Assembly (NCBI GenBank): GCA_002633005.1
Contig: NMRA01000014.1
Location: 1,713,505 to 1,753,020 of the forward strand
Origin: Phoronis australis
Lineage: Eukaryota; Phoronida; Phoronidae
Reading direction: 5' to 3'
DNA: 39,516 nucleotides
A program made the position numbers and the translations under genes. Below, piece by piece: positions 23,202 through 33,049 of this stretch; position 1 is the stretch's first letter, and every line of letters begins with the position of its first letter. Below the pieces are notes generated by a model. The model did no database searches and was not told the DNA's origin. It was given only the letters and a program-made list of their open reading frames with translations.

Positions 23202-23585
23202 GCCATACTGAAACAAAATCTAGTACCAGAGGGGCTATTCAGAAGTTGTTGTCACCGCAGTGAGGGCAATCCAATAAGCAAGAACGCTGCAAAAGAAATC
23301 CTCATAATTGCAGTAATCGGAGTCCTTGTATCGTCGTCACATGGGTCCCTCAAAAGTCGTGGTGACCATGGGTCGGACAGTCGAAAAATTGTGGCGATCA
23401 AAGGAAGTGAAAATTGTAGCCTTGTCTTGTCACCACGGAAGTCCATTAGAAGTTGTGGCGATTGGGAGGCAGCTCGAAGAAAGTATCGAAAGATGGAAAG
23501 TGTAATGGCTACGTCGCCAGATTTTTATAGCATGGGAACCTCGAGACCCTGGAAGTATGGCTCAACGCAAGAACTTGTATTGTAA
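23202..23585 (+). CDS. Unidentified 127-codon open frame
   Basis: Open from just after a TAG (23199-23201) to a TAA at 23583-23585. The predicted product has a short hydrophobic stretch (EILIIAVIGVLV), then Ser/Arg/Lys-rich sequence with loosely repeated RSC/RGD/KIVAIKG units and a C-terminus reading STQELVL. At DNA level the repeats are AGAAGTTGTGGCGAT-like. A donor-like ATT/GTAAGC overlaps the stop. No family is recognised and there is no convincing start codon. Exon or chance frame. Confidence 0.18.
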   Translation, partial: AILKQNLVPEGLFRSCCHRSEGNPISKNAAKEILIIAVIGVLVSSSHGSLKSRGDHGSDSRKIVAIKGSENCSLVLSPRKSIRSCGDWEAARRKYRKMESVMATSPDFYSMGTSRPWKYGSTQELVL

Positions 23586-23605
23586 GCTGCAGACAAGCAG
23601 TAATT

Positions 23606-24020
23606 TTAGGTTTGATGGCAGTCATGTTAGAAGCAACCGACCATGATCGAAATACTCATAATGACACTCCGTGAAATGCACAGGCTATCACAGAGGCTAT
23701 CAGTTTGAAATTTGCACCGTTGTCATGGTAACCAGGTATTTTGGAATTGCACAATTATAATAAATCTCAGACCATCTAAGCACGATACATACTAACGACG
23801 TTTTAAAGAATTTAAACGACCTAAAGCAAACACTGTTTGTACCATCGATTATATTCCATTCATTGCCAGTAGAGCAATTTTGAAAAACCAATAATGGTTA
23901 CCAAAGCAATTGGTGTACGAAAACATGAAAATATTTTTTTTACAACATAAAAGCTGCGTTAAGCTAATGCAACAGACTTGCATACATTAACGAATAAAGC
24001 CAAAGGCTTTTGTGGCTGAT
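23606..24020. repeat. X-box-rich repeat, copy A
   Basis: Begins TTTTAGGTTTGATGGCAGTCATGT and continues through GTTGTCATGGTAACCAGG, TTTTAAAGAATTTAAACG, CAAACACTGTTTGT, ATATTCCAT and AATGGTTACCAAAGCAA, then an AACGAATAAAGCCAAAG end. It matches copy C (26000-26410) almost throughout and copy B (25734-25990) in its left half. It carries RFX-type sites at 23719-23733 and 23897-23909. On the minus strand copies A and C yield similar peptides ending YLVTMA/T, but similarity is just as strong in DNA, so coding selection is not shown. Confidence 0.7.
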
Positions 24021-24330
24021 ATGTCAAATCCAGCAGCACTATTGCAAACATCCAAAAATGGTTGCCATGGCAACTAACACAGATAAACATGTCAGTTGAT
24101 TCTTTAACATCATGAAAGCTGTATAAAATACATACAACAAAATGAAATGGCAAATCAAATGCTTTTGGAGCCATTATTGCCAATACTTGTAGTATAATTT
24201 TACAAATCCAATAAAGAGATGCCGTGCATGGTAGCTGGTATGCACATTCAACATAACATTCAGAGCAAGGCCGATTAAAATGATGTGGAGTTTTCACAGC
24301 ATTTTTTGAAAAGAAGCACACGGTATGGTT
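24021..24330. repeat. Partial X-box repeat, copy D, and flank
   Basis: A block at about 24040-24110 (AAATGGTTGCCATGGCAAC, AAACATG, TTCTTTAAC) matches the right half of copies A and C. It is followed by unassigned sequence that is open on the minus strand for 120 codons (23959-24321), with no known domain. The block contains the best X-box in the window. Confidence 0.5.
24061..24074. promoter_or_regulatory. Perfect palindromic X-box (RFX site)
   Basis: GTTGCCATGGCAAC is the full inverted-repeat X-box bound by RFX winged-helix factors, which in animals drive many ciliary genes. Related sites with GTNRCC/GGYAAC half-sites occur at 23719, 23897, 25851, 25967, 26115 and 26282, all in the same repeat family. 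A real ciliary promoter is not shown; the sites may simply ride on the repeat. Confidence 0.5.
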
Positions 24331-24474
24331 CTCTTAGGGTTACTTTTAGCCCAAAGCTTTCCACAGCCTTCAGCTACAAAAAGAAACTCACCGTTTGTTT
24401 ATAATTTTTATGGGGTAAAGTTACAAAAGCCGGCTGTATCGTGGACATAATTCTACAGTGCAAATACAAAATGG

Positions 24475-24963
24475 TTAAAAACTTGTAAAAAATGGCAAAT
24501 AACTTGGTATAGAAATGTCCTTTCCATCTTCACAAAATATTAATATTTGAATACTGCAGCAGATTTGACTTCTGTTTTCTGTTACACCCAGTACACTCAT
24601 CGTTGTGGATGTGGATGATTTTAAAAACATTGGACCGTTGACGCGATCCCTTTCAATGATACAATATAATATGGTATGACGAATGTGCGACACTGGCGAG
24701 GGACCTTCTTCATAAAAGCTATTTTCGATGCCATACACGAAAATGAGCAGTTGGTGGATGTAAAATGGGAGAATGTTGACGGAGAATTCGAGTACAGGTG
24801 AAGGCTTTTCTAGCTGAAAATTTCCCAAACTTGTACAAATAATCGTAAGCTCGTCTGGTAAGCGTACGAAAGTCTTTTGAATACTAATTAAAACGTAGAA
24901 AAAGCGAAACATTTTAATTGAAAGAACGCAAATTGCTACACGACTTGAAAATTGCCATTTTAC
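24475..24963 (-). CDS. Longest open frame in window, possible terminal exon
   Basis: On the minus strand a strong acceptor (GGTTTGTTTTCAG, ending at 24964) is followed by a frame of ~162 codons to a TAA at 24475-24477. The raw ATG-started frame is 169 codons, clearly longer than any other in the window; from base composition I estimate well under one such frame by chance. The product is rich in Ile, Phe and Ser, with no clear signal peptide, and ends LPFFTSF. No domain is recognised. It lies between X-box repeats A/D and B/C on the same strand as their peptides, so it could be part of the same repeat or a real last exon. Confidence 0.3.
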   Translation of the reverse strand, partial: VKWQFSSRVAICVLSIKMFRFFYVLISIQKTFVRLPDELTIICTSLGNFQLEKPSPVLEFSVNILPFYIHQLLIFVYGIENSFYEEGPSPVSHIRHTILYCIIERDRVNGPMFLKSSTSTTMSVLGVTENRSQICCSIQILIFCEDGKDISIPSYLPFFTSF

Positions 24964-24984
24964 CTGAAAACAAACCGCTAACAC

Positions 24985-25733
24985 TTCAGCTGATCATGGG
25001 GAATTTTGCAATTCCCCAACACGTCCAGACCGACGAAAAAACATGAGCATCAACTTTTTCAAATCATGAGCAAAAAACAAAAACAAGTAATAACATTTTT
25101 GGGCTTGATCAACACGTGATGAAATTGCACTGTAGAAACTCACTATCTTACATGTATGTTGCCTGATTTTGCTCTTAAATCATATACATGCAACAAGATT
25201 GCCATCCGATTAAACACAAAAATGCTCTTCACCAATTAATCGCAGCCTTGCTGCTGCTATAACGAGGCCCCAGGGGAAGTTGACCGTATATACACCTTCA
25301 TCAGTGCTTACGAAGAAACAACCTAAAACCGTGTCGGTGCAATGTTGGGTTATTCGAATAAATGACGTCATAATAAGCACAGGTGCACGTGAACGCTAAA
25401 GGGACAATCTTGGCGAGAAAATTACGTTGACAGAAATTTGTTGGGGGCGCAGAATCGACCCCACTAACTGCCCACTAATACGCTAGCATTTCACAGACAT
25501 GATTTGCATTGTCTCGCTTAGTACCACGGCATACTTCTCGAAAGAAACGCTTCATAACTTTAAATGCTTCCGTGTATACTATAATGCCATTGGGCGTGAC
25601 AGAAAAGAGAAACAATCAAACTGCTCAGTAATGTTTACTACTTTGTACCTCACAAGTACCAACAGGAAGACGTTACTCCCAATGTTTTTTGTTAATGTCT
25701 CCCAGTTACCACAGTCAGCCGGCTTAAGTCAGA
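24985..25733. other. No gene recognised
   Basis: Contains a perfect CRE (25363-25370), two CACGTG E-boxes (about 25114 and 25387) and a TACATGTA octamer near 25150. The 80-codon plus frame at 25499-25741 runs into repeat copy B and has no motif. Confidence 0.4.
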
Positions 25734-25990
25734 AATTTTAGTTTGATGGCACAATCATGTCAGAATGGGGTCGCAACCATGCTCAAAGTACATGGACTTA
25801 AAGCGATCCTCACTTTGAAAAAGGAGATTGCCAAGCTGAAACATGCCCCGATGCTATGGTAACCAAGTATTATTTCAGACAAAATTTGAGAAGAAATTCA
25901 TGTTAAAAGCAGGCTACCTGTCATAGAGTACTTGGATTGACTCCTTGTTGAGCTGAATAGGGTATCGCTACCATGGTAACCAGGTATTTT
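25734..25990. repeat. X-box-rich repeat, copy B
   Basis: Begins TTTTAGTTTGATGGCACAATCATGT like copy A and carries two RFX-like sites, ATGCTATGGTAACC (25851-25864) and GCTACCATGGTAACC (25967-25981). The right half of the family unit (the AAAGAATTTAAACG block) is missing, so it is a shorter or rearranged copy. Copy C follows directly. Confidence 0.6.
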
Positions 25991-25999
25991 CACAGTCCA

Positions 26000-26410
26000 G
26001 ATGACCAGTTTTAGGCTCGATGACAGTCATGTGAAAAGGCAGGCAACCAAGATTAAATAATTTTAGTGAACAACCCTAACAACGTATTGTAGATGACAAG
26101 CTTGAACGTGCACACTTGCCATGGTAACCAGGTATTTTAGAATTACAACAGTAAAGTAAACAGCACACGCCACATACTGCACCAACAAAATTTTAAAGAA
26201 TTTAAACGGTTTAAAACAAACACGGTTTGTTCTATCTAAATATTCCATATCCTGGTGCACACTTTGGAAAATACAAACATGGTTGCCAAGGTAACACATA
26301 TGAAAACATGGAAATAGCCTTTTAACAATGTAAACGTGAAAGATGCGTGCACCAAATGCAATAGATTTAGAAAAATTATTAACGAAAATCAAAGAGTGGT
26401 AAGTCGAAAC
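26000..26410. repeat. X-box-rich repeat, copy C
   Basis: Begins AGTTTTAGGCTCGATGACAGTCATGT and contains TGCCATGGTAACCAGGTATTTT, TTTTAAAGAATTTAAACG, CAAACACGGTTTGT, ATATTCCAT, ATGGTTGCCAAGGTAAC and the AATGCAATAGATTT/AACGAAAATCAAAG end, in the same order as copy A. RFX-like sites lie at 26115-26129 and 26282-26295. A 131-codon minus-strand frame (26063-26458) spans it and resembles copy A's minus frame around VCFKPFKFFK, suggesting descent from a once-coding element or a conserved repeat sequence. Confidence 0.7.
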
Positions 26411-27800
26411 AGTTGCCCCACTTTTATTGTTCTCAAACACTCCTTCAACATTTGTCATTTTTTAAGAATTCATGAATTTGTAACAAACACACTACAACTG
26501 TTTTTGATTCTAGCACTGGTTTTCTTGAGAATAATTTTACTCGCTTGTAAGGACATGGCTACATGTACCACAAATGTAAATAAAATACCGGGTTCACAAA
26601 TTTGTACAGTACTAGCCCAGTGCATGTTTAGTTCGTAGTTTTTATGATTTGACTTCTGTTGTATACGATACCAAGTGTACTCGGGAACTTCGAACTTGTC
26701 AATGCTTATCATAAATTCCCACAATTAAGGCCATCTATTTATGGGCTTACTTTCCAATAAAATAAATAATTCTTGGGCAACGCACTCCCACTATTATAAA
26801 CCTTTTGTATTTTTTCATTATTTAATTCAATATTTTGATGAAATGGCTTCAGTCAATTAATTGTTTAATATTATTAATTGTAGTAATACGCATAATTGAT
26901 GATTGGCAGAATACACAAGAAAAAAAACGACTGGCCTAATACCTGAAGAAATGCTACGGACTAACAGTCGAATACAAACTCAAATTTGCGATCGCTGCGT
27001 TTTCCACTGTTCCCAGAAAATACATGTCAAATGTAATGAAACGCCCTTATATAGGTAATTTTGGTTTAAGTCTTCATTGTCTTTCTTCCGCACAGAATCC
27101 TCAGAAAATGTATACTGTTTTATCAGTGATTTTTAGTTTTTTGCCTAGTGCATTAGCCTTTTGAGCTTCGTTACACGTACATGTACGTCATACGGCCAAT
27201 GCTTTCGTGACAACATACGTCATACGGTCAATGAGTATACAAGTCTATCTCTTGATTTGAAGTAAGGTCAGCAAATTCTTAGCATGGTAACATTTGATTA
27301 CTTGAGGTATACAAGTGTCATGAGACTAAATAACAACTTGTGAATGCAGAGCTATCGGAAAACACTGAAAGTTTAATGAAAAATCCCAATGCAAATCGTA
27401 TTGGAAATCATGCCGTGACATTTGAACTAAGATAGATACCGTTCTACGTATACTTAAAAAGCCAAAATTGAATTGTATTAAGAGCTTAGACTTTGTAACG
27501 CAATTTTTGTGTACCTAATTTTACCACTTTGAATAATGGCCAATTTAAGTGAAGCCGGGTGGCAACACCCTTCGCAAGTGCCTCCTTGAATGCAGACATA
27601 CCCTGGCAGGGGAGTTGCTTTCGTTATATGACCTTGCTCTTCATTAGTTAGTCTAAGCATAGACTATAGTACATGGACCGCCAACTCCGTATACTTTCAA
27701 TGGACGAAATATGTGATCTTACGCACAAGCCCTTACGTCATTATTCACTGACGACACCTCGCTAAATTTTCTGGTGCAATTTCCGGCAAGTACGTCGTCT
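26411..27800. other. AT-rich stretch without genes
   Basis: Overlapping short frames on both strands at 26336-26724 have no motif. A short block (ATTTGACTTCTGTT) near 26647 also occurs near 24570, hinting that duplication extended beyond copies A/C. A direct repeat ACGTCATACGGYCAAT lies at 27185-27200 and 27217-27232. The 60-codon minus frame at 27478-27660 is unassigned. Confidence 0.4.
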
Positions 27801-27807
27801 GCTAGTC

Positions 27808-27997
27808 GTGGTCGGCTACTGTGTGGCCGGTTGTTCGGCCACACACGCGAAATGCAAAGGAATTAGCTTACATACCATCCTAAGACCCCATAATCGGCTG
27901 TGGGAAGAAAAGCTTACTTCTTGTGTCAACGTGAATGTCATTTGTTTCCGCAATGAGACTTATTTGTTCAAGGCACTTCGAAGATGAATGTTTTTAG
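27808..27997 (+). pseudogene. Frameshifted THAP zinc-finger domain
   Basis: From GTG at 27808 the frame reads VVGYCVAGCSATHAK, the typical THAP N-terminus (MVxYCxAxGCS) with the expected ATG position now GTG. The two zinc cysteines are at 27820 and 27832, then GISLHTI and the invariant Trp in RLWEEKL (27901-27903). The frame then loses register: the C-terminal zinc half, ICSRHFEDECF (Cys27965-x2-His27974, Phe), is in the next frame at 27962-27994 and ends in TAG. The shift equals one inserted or two deleted bases. THAP proteins bind DNA through this C2CH fold and include P-element-type transposases and regulators such as THAP1. No downstream transposase is visible, so this is a dead domain or an exon with an assembly error. 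Confidence 0.65.
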
Positions 27998-28730
27998 AGG
28001 CTTAGTCTACTACTTAATCTTGTCCTCACAAATCCATTTTTCTTTTTTCCGTTTTTATGAAAACTGTCTGGTAAACTTTTTGACGAAAATTGTCCGCTTA
28101 TTTTCTTCCAAAGGAAGTGACTCATGAACTCCTGTCCTTACGAGGAACTTCAGTCATAGTCTAGTGAGCGAATTAACCAAATTACTCTCCGCTGGCCCTG
28201 ATCAGACGGTTGGTCTCGACAGAATGCGCACATTTGGCCAGGATTTGGATCAGCGATTTCAACAAATTCACATTCGTATACAAATAAATAGAACGCTAAT
28301 AAAGCCTTTAACATAATAAAGATTACATTAATACTTCAGAAATAACCACCTGGACCCGTCAAACTCTATCTCGCAATTCAACAGCATGTTACACAATACA
28401 CTGTATATGCCGCAAAAATATCTCGACTGTAGTCTATGAAAATGCAACCAACTTCTTTGAAAACATGGAACAGGAACACCAGAGGGGTGTGAAGGTTGTT
28501 TTTATTCTTCAATGTTAAATTTTTGTAAGCGGCCAAATGTTTTTTTAAATTTCCGCCTTAAGTCCTAACATTTCCAAACTTAAGCCATTCAAACGAACGT
28601 TTATGACGAAAACAAAATTCTTCAACCAGTTTTGAAAAGTTCTATGCCACCTGTAGGGTACAATCCCACTCCTAATGTAACAAAAGGGTCCCGTGCATAA
28701 AGGATACTAAGTATTGCCCTTCTGAAATAT
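27998..28730. other. No gene recognised
   Basis: AT-rich sequence after the THAP fragment. No transposase-like reading frame follows in any frame I could read. A second copy of the 14-mer CACCAGAGGGGTGT lies near 28476. Confidence 0.4.
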
Positions 28731-28810
28731 TACCGTATTTGCCCTAATAAGAGGCCAGGGCGCTTAGAAAAATCCGCTTCAGGAAGGGGGCGCTTATTAT
28801 AGCCCAAAAG
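28731..28810. repeat. Fragment of a GGGCGCTTATT-type repeat
   Basis: TACCGTATTTGCCCTAATAAG followed by AGGGCGCTTAG and GGGGGCGCTTATTATAGCCC. The two GGGCGCTTA words and the CCGTATTTGCCC terminus resemble a class of short DNA-transposon-derived repeats seen in aquatic invertebrates. No matching opposite end was found, so only one end seems present. Family assignment is from memory of the general pattern and is uncertain. Confidence 0.35.
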
Positions 28811-30803
28811 TAGTTGAAACCCGGTCTCCGAAACAGGTGACATCGTAAGCTAGAATTCATCAAATTTACGTTCTGTGACGAATCTGTAACCTACATGTAT
28901 GACAGAGTTTTTACAAAACTGCAGTGCATTGCTATCAAACTATGTTGTCAACTTACGAGCATTTTTCAGAAAATCCCACTGCCAAAAATTGCCGTGAATC
29001 AGGTTTCGAGTTCCTCAGCTTGGTTTAACTATATATTATTAAACCATAAAAATGGTTCCAAGTGATCAGTGCAATGCCTGCGCATGTCTAATAAATGTGT
29101 ATCATGCAGCTCCTGATTTAAACAAAGGTCTGTTTTTTTTAATTTTGGTCCGGTATAAATAACGCCACAGACCTGATAATGCAGCGAAACATTTCTACCT
29201 TACAAATCTGACAATCCCTAGTCTCAGAAAATTTGAGCACCCGGCAAAAGATACTAATGATGAAATTCTGGTGATGATAATCACCCACTTTGTTTATTTA
29301 CTTCACCTCAATTTGAAATACTTAAATGAAGCCCATTCGAGTAAGCACCATGTGGGTCCCAATGCCAACCCAATATATGACAGAACCCAACATGCTCAAG
29401 TTGCAGTCAAATCAGGATGGGCATAAATAAGGAGATTTACTGTATCAACAGATTGGCCAAATAAGAATAAGATACAAAGTGTTGCTACAGTGCACACGTG
29501 CACGAAACTTGGTCTATTACTTTCCCGTCGTAAATGCATGAACCAATCAAATCACCAATGGCGCAAAGTTTTCGAAAACAGCTCGATTTTTAGGGAGTCC
29601 TGTTACTGTTCTATTTATTTTCAAAACTTTATTGTGTTACATTTAATTTATTTCTGTTCAGCTGAATGAAGCCACCTAATATGAATGCATTCGACACAAT
29701 TAATGCATTGTAAAAAACAAAAGTTATGCTCTATCAACGTTAGACAAAATCAGTAGACCCCTTTCTTAAAAATGGGTTAAAAGTTAGAAACAAAGGACAC
29801 AAGTTTCCATCACTTGTAACGTCAATTTTCGACATTGATGTTGGGGAGGAACATCAGTCTGGCGACAGCAACACCGGGAATCGTACGAAAGCGATGATTT
29901 TCAAAATTTGATTCGTTTTCGTTCTATGTCTTTTTTCCCTATGGTTCAGGGTTACTTCTGAATCAAAATGTGCCTTAACGCTTAGTTCTACGTTATTTTG
30001 AGCGTGCTTTACATGTATGAACGAGATATAGATCCGTGGGAGTACAGTGTAGTTCATACTCTAGTCAGGTTAGCTCGCCTCTTTCATCCGCTAAGAAGCA
30101 GCTAGTTTGAATGTCAGAGTTTGCTGTCAGAATTTTTTTAATAATTAAATAAATAATCTACCCCAGCGAAGAATACGTCGTTATTGCTGTTTTATTTTGT
30201 CAGTAAGAACAGCGCCGAGGAAAACACCAACAGCCATGTATTGTTTTTCTTTTACCTATCTACTCAGTGACGTCATCGGTCTCTGTGACATCTTGACAGG
30301 TTCTGAATCGATGGAAACACGAAAAGCAATCATTTGAAATAATTCCAGTGAACAATATCGCTGCAACCTGAAACAGGAGTACAATAATTTGCGGCAATCG
30401 ATCACAAAACAAACCTACGGAAAACACAAGCAGAAGATGTGAATAATTTAACAGACCAGGAAAAATGAACGAAAGAATTCGAACACATAGTGTTTAGATA
30501 AATAAGATATTCTTAAGTTGTTCTTGTTTATATTCTTAATATTGAATATAAGCTCATAGCGTGGGAGAAAGTGATAAAAAGCGGCACACCCAACGTATTC
30601 TGTTACGTCCTCTTATCAAACGAATCCGACTCAACTATATGCTTTAAGTTTCTTAAGATAATTGTGCCGTTGAATGGCACAAGCTTAAATAGCTGTAGAT
30701 TTAAAGTCCAACTTGAAAAGGATTTATTGTCCGTTAGTCTACTGAATATAACCTATTAGACACCAGATTTAAGTGAAACTTTATTATAATCAACCCATAT
30801 ATA
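28811..30803. other. No gene recognised
   Basis: AT-rich sequence. Small frames at 29854-30057 (minus) and 30571-30759 (plus) lack motifs. A perfect CRE lies at 30268-30275, and TACATGTA octamers near 28893 and 30011. No RNA gene or repeat array was seen. Confidence 0.4.
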
Positions 30804-31066
30804 CAAGGTGCCCCCAAAATGTACTCACACTTCAGTACCACGCCGGAAGCTTTGAGTTTTCATTTTTTCCTGTATCAGACTTAGGACCCGCGGATTTACA
30901 CGTATGTGCGTGAGCCGTTGCGCCCATCACATACACAAGAATGGAAAATAAAGAATTCAGTTCGGGAGAACGAAGAATTGTCTCGCACTGCTACCGGAAC
31001 TTGAAAATGTCAAGGAAGTGCAAAGACAATGCTCTTCTTCCGGAGTTAAACCAGCAATCCATTTAG
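30804..31066 (+). mobile_element. 5' end of a mariner-like element with transposase N-terminus
   Basis: After a TA-rich flank (ATATA), the sequence CAAGGTGCCCCCAAAATG resembles the outer end of IS630/Tc1/mariner-class elements. At 30941 an ATG opens a 41-codon frame: MENKEFSSGERRIVSHCYRN, then LKMSRKC and a stop at 31064-31066. The FSxGERRIVxxCYRNLK stretch looks like the first helix of a transposase helix-turn-helix. The catalytic DDE/D part and the other terminal repeat are not found, so the copy is truncated. Assignment rests on pattern recognition of two short segments and is tentative. Confidence 0.35.
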
Positions 31067-32903
31067 TTTGTTTTAAAGACTTAATGTCTTTTTGATCACC
31101 TCTTCATGAGGTGAAACCTGTATCAGTGATCTTAAACTGACAACGTTGTTATTGTCACTTGAAACAGCTACAAAACCGCGTTGTGTATCAAATTAAAAGT
31201 GAATTTTGATTCAGATCACTTACAGCTATAAATTTAGTATCAATTAGTTCCTGGTTCAGATCACGGCTGTGTTGGCAAATAATTGACTGTTGTAAAAAAC
31301 ACATTGATCGGCGCACACAATGACAAGCCGTAGCAAGCAAACTTAAATGCCTGGTTAGAAGAAAAGCGATCTATTAACTCTTTTGAAGCCAGAAATCATC
31401 TGCACTTATACTAAAAAGAAAATTGAGGCCAATTTCATACCGGATAAGCGGTCTAAACAAAAAGTTAGTCTTGGTGATGGAAGTCGCCTTTAATACCGTT
31501 TTAATCGCTTAGATTGTTGAGACCACTTTCCTCACTCGTTGTAGGCATACTAATGCCGTAGATGACGTATCCCACTTTCTTGCCCATGATTGGTTCAGCT
31601 GAAACTTAGTCGCGGATGAATGGGAAGCTGGCAGTGAGAACAATTTGGATGATTGTGTGCGGTATGCGAAAGAAACTTTCGTTGTTGAGACATTCCGACA
31701 ACGAATATAATTATGAAGAGCATAGAGCCAATCAAATGCCTTAAGAGGAATGTTTTTCGACAGAACCGCTCTCGATAAACACAGAGTTACCAGTCAACCA
31801 CTATCAGTTAATACCGTTTTGCTTGTTGTGACGTAACCAATTTCTGGTGCGTTTGAAAATATATTTTAATAACATTCAATTAACGATTATAATGCATTCC
31901 AATGGTTAAATATGCAATGTCTCATTAAAACCGTGAGTATTTAAATTTGTAGCAAACGCCACTCTGTGACCGTGTGTACACGTATAACCAGGAAAAGAAA
32001 CAATTTTTAACAATTTTTAAATAAATTGCGGTTTTAAAGAAAACACCACAACTAATAGTGAAATGGACAAATAATAAAAACTGTGCCATGTTATTAGGAT
32101 AACAATGACATATTACCATACTCATTTACATAAAAATAGTCACGCAAAACGAGAAAAAACTGTATTGGCGAACACATTCTCTGAAGTACTATTCGCTATA
32201 ATTGGGCTGATGTTCGATAATAATCGACACAAAACCGATTATGATTAAAAGTCAAGCGCTCAAGTTGATTTCAACACAATCTATTGATCAAATACAAAAT
32301 ATAGAAATTTCTCTAAAAGATCGGACAAGAACGAAAATATTTTTAACGACTTTCTCATGTTGATCAATGAACCCAACAACTTCCATGTAATTTTTCGAGC
32401 TCAAAATCAATCATTTTTTTCCATCAGATAAGTTACTTACTGGGATATCCGGTGTCAATTAAAGCCTTTTGAGTAGTTCTATAAACAGCTTTGACTGTAA
32501 AAGCAAAGACTCCTGCGTTCGCGAAAACTGGAAATAATGATACATGTTTTTGACAACCGGATTATATGTACTGACGGGAAATCCGGGATCCCCACTGGAG
32601 GAAGGTACTAGAACATTGAAGGAAATTTCGCGACTTTCATGCAAAAGTTCACGTCTGACGAAATTACGGAAGTTTTCGTAAAATTCACTATTACATACTT
32701 AGAGAACATGGTCAAGTGACTATAAACATCTATATGCTACTTACGAGTAAATACGTGTAATACGTTTCTTTAATCAATAAGGTTTCGTAAACCGAATGTT
32801 ATTGTCTAAAGGGCACATCAAATGTCATTCTTGGAGACGAGTGCTTACACTTACCCAAATCAGATTATTGATGATCGGTTGTTAAACATTGTCAAATTAC
32901 GTT
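31067..32903. other. Gene-poor stretch with two small hairpins
   Basis: Directly after the mariner-like fragment stand two hairpins in a row: AAAGAC-5-GTCTTT (31075-31091) and TCACCTC-5-GAGGTGA (31097-31115). Beyond them, short frames at 31925-32125 and 32459-32644 (minus) have no motif. Nothing else was recognised. Confidence 0.4.
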
Positions 32904-33049
32904 AAAATCGCGCGATTTTCGGACACTGAAACTAAATTCCAATAGAACAATTTCATTCTTGGTCCAATATCGTGCGACAAGATTTTTGTGGTGTCCTAAT
33001 TTGGAAACAAATATTTTTGTCCTAAAATGACGGGTTCCGAAAATCGCGC
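32904..33049. mobile_element. ~140 bp element with inverted GCGCGATTTTCGGA ends
   Basis: Left end GCGCGATTTTCGGA (32910-32923) and right end TCCGAAAATCGCGC (33036-33049) are a perfect 14 bp inverted repeat. The left end also sits in a perfect 16 bp palindrome, AAAATCGCGCGATTTT (32904-32919). Two related GATTTTTGTGGTGTCCTAA/ATTTTTGTCCTAAAA blocks lie inside. Size and structure fit a MITE or a solo fold-back. CpG-rich termini in an AT-rich setting make it conspicuous. No target duplication is clear. Confidence 0.5.

Noticed and set aside
26063-26458. 131-codon minus frame similar to the frame at 23700-23891
   Set aside because: Not listed as a gene because the similarity reflects the duplicated repeat; no sign that the protein reading is favoured over the DNA.
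27821-27844. GTGTGGCCG-6-CGGCCACAC as an independent regulatory hairpin
   Set aside because: It coincides with the codons for the THAP zinc-knuckle residues, so protein coding explains most of it.
28731-29444. A complete ~710 bp DNA transposon from CCGTATTTGCCC to AGATTTACTGTAT
   Set aside because: The two ends do not pair as inverted repeats well enough; only a fragment is supported.
31075-31115. Paired hairpins as histone-type 3' stem-loops
   Set aside because: Stem sequence and loop do not match the histone consensus, and no histone frame is nearby.
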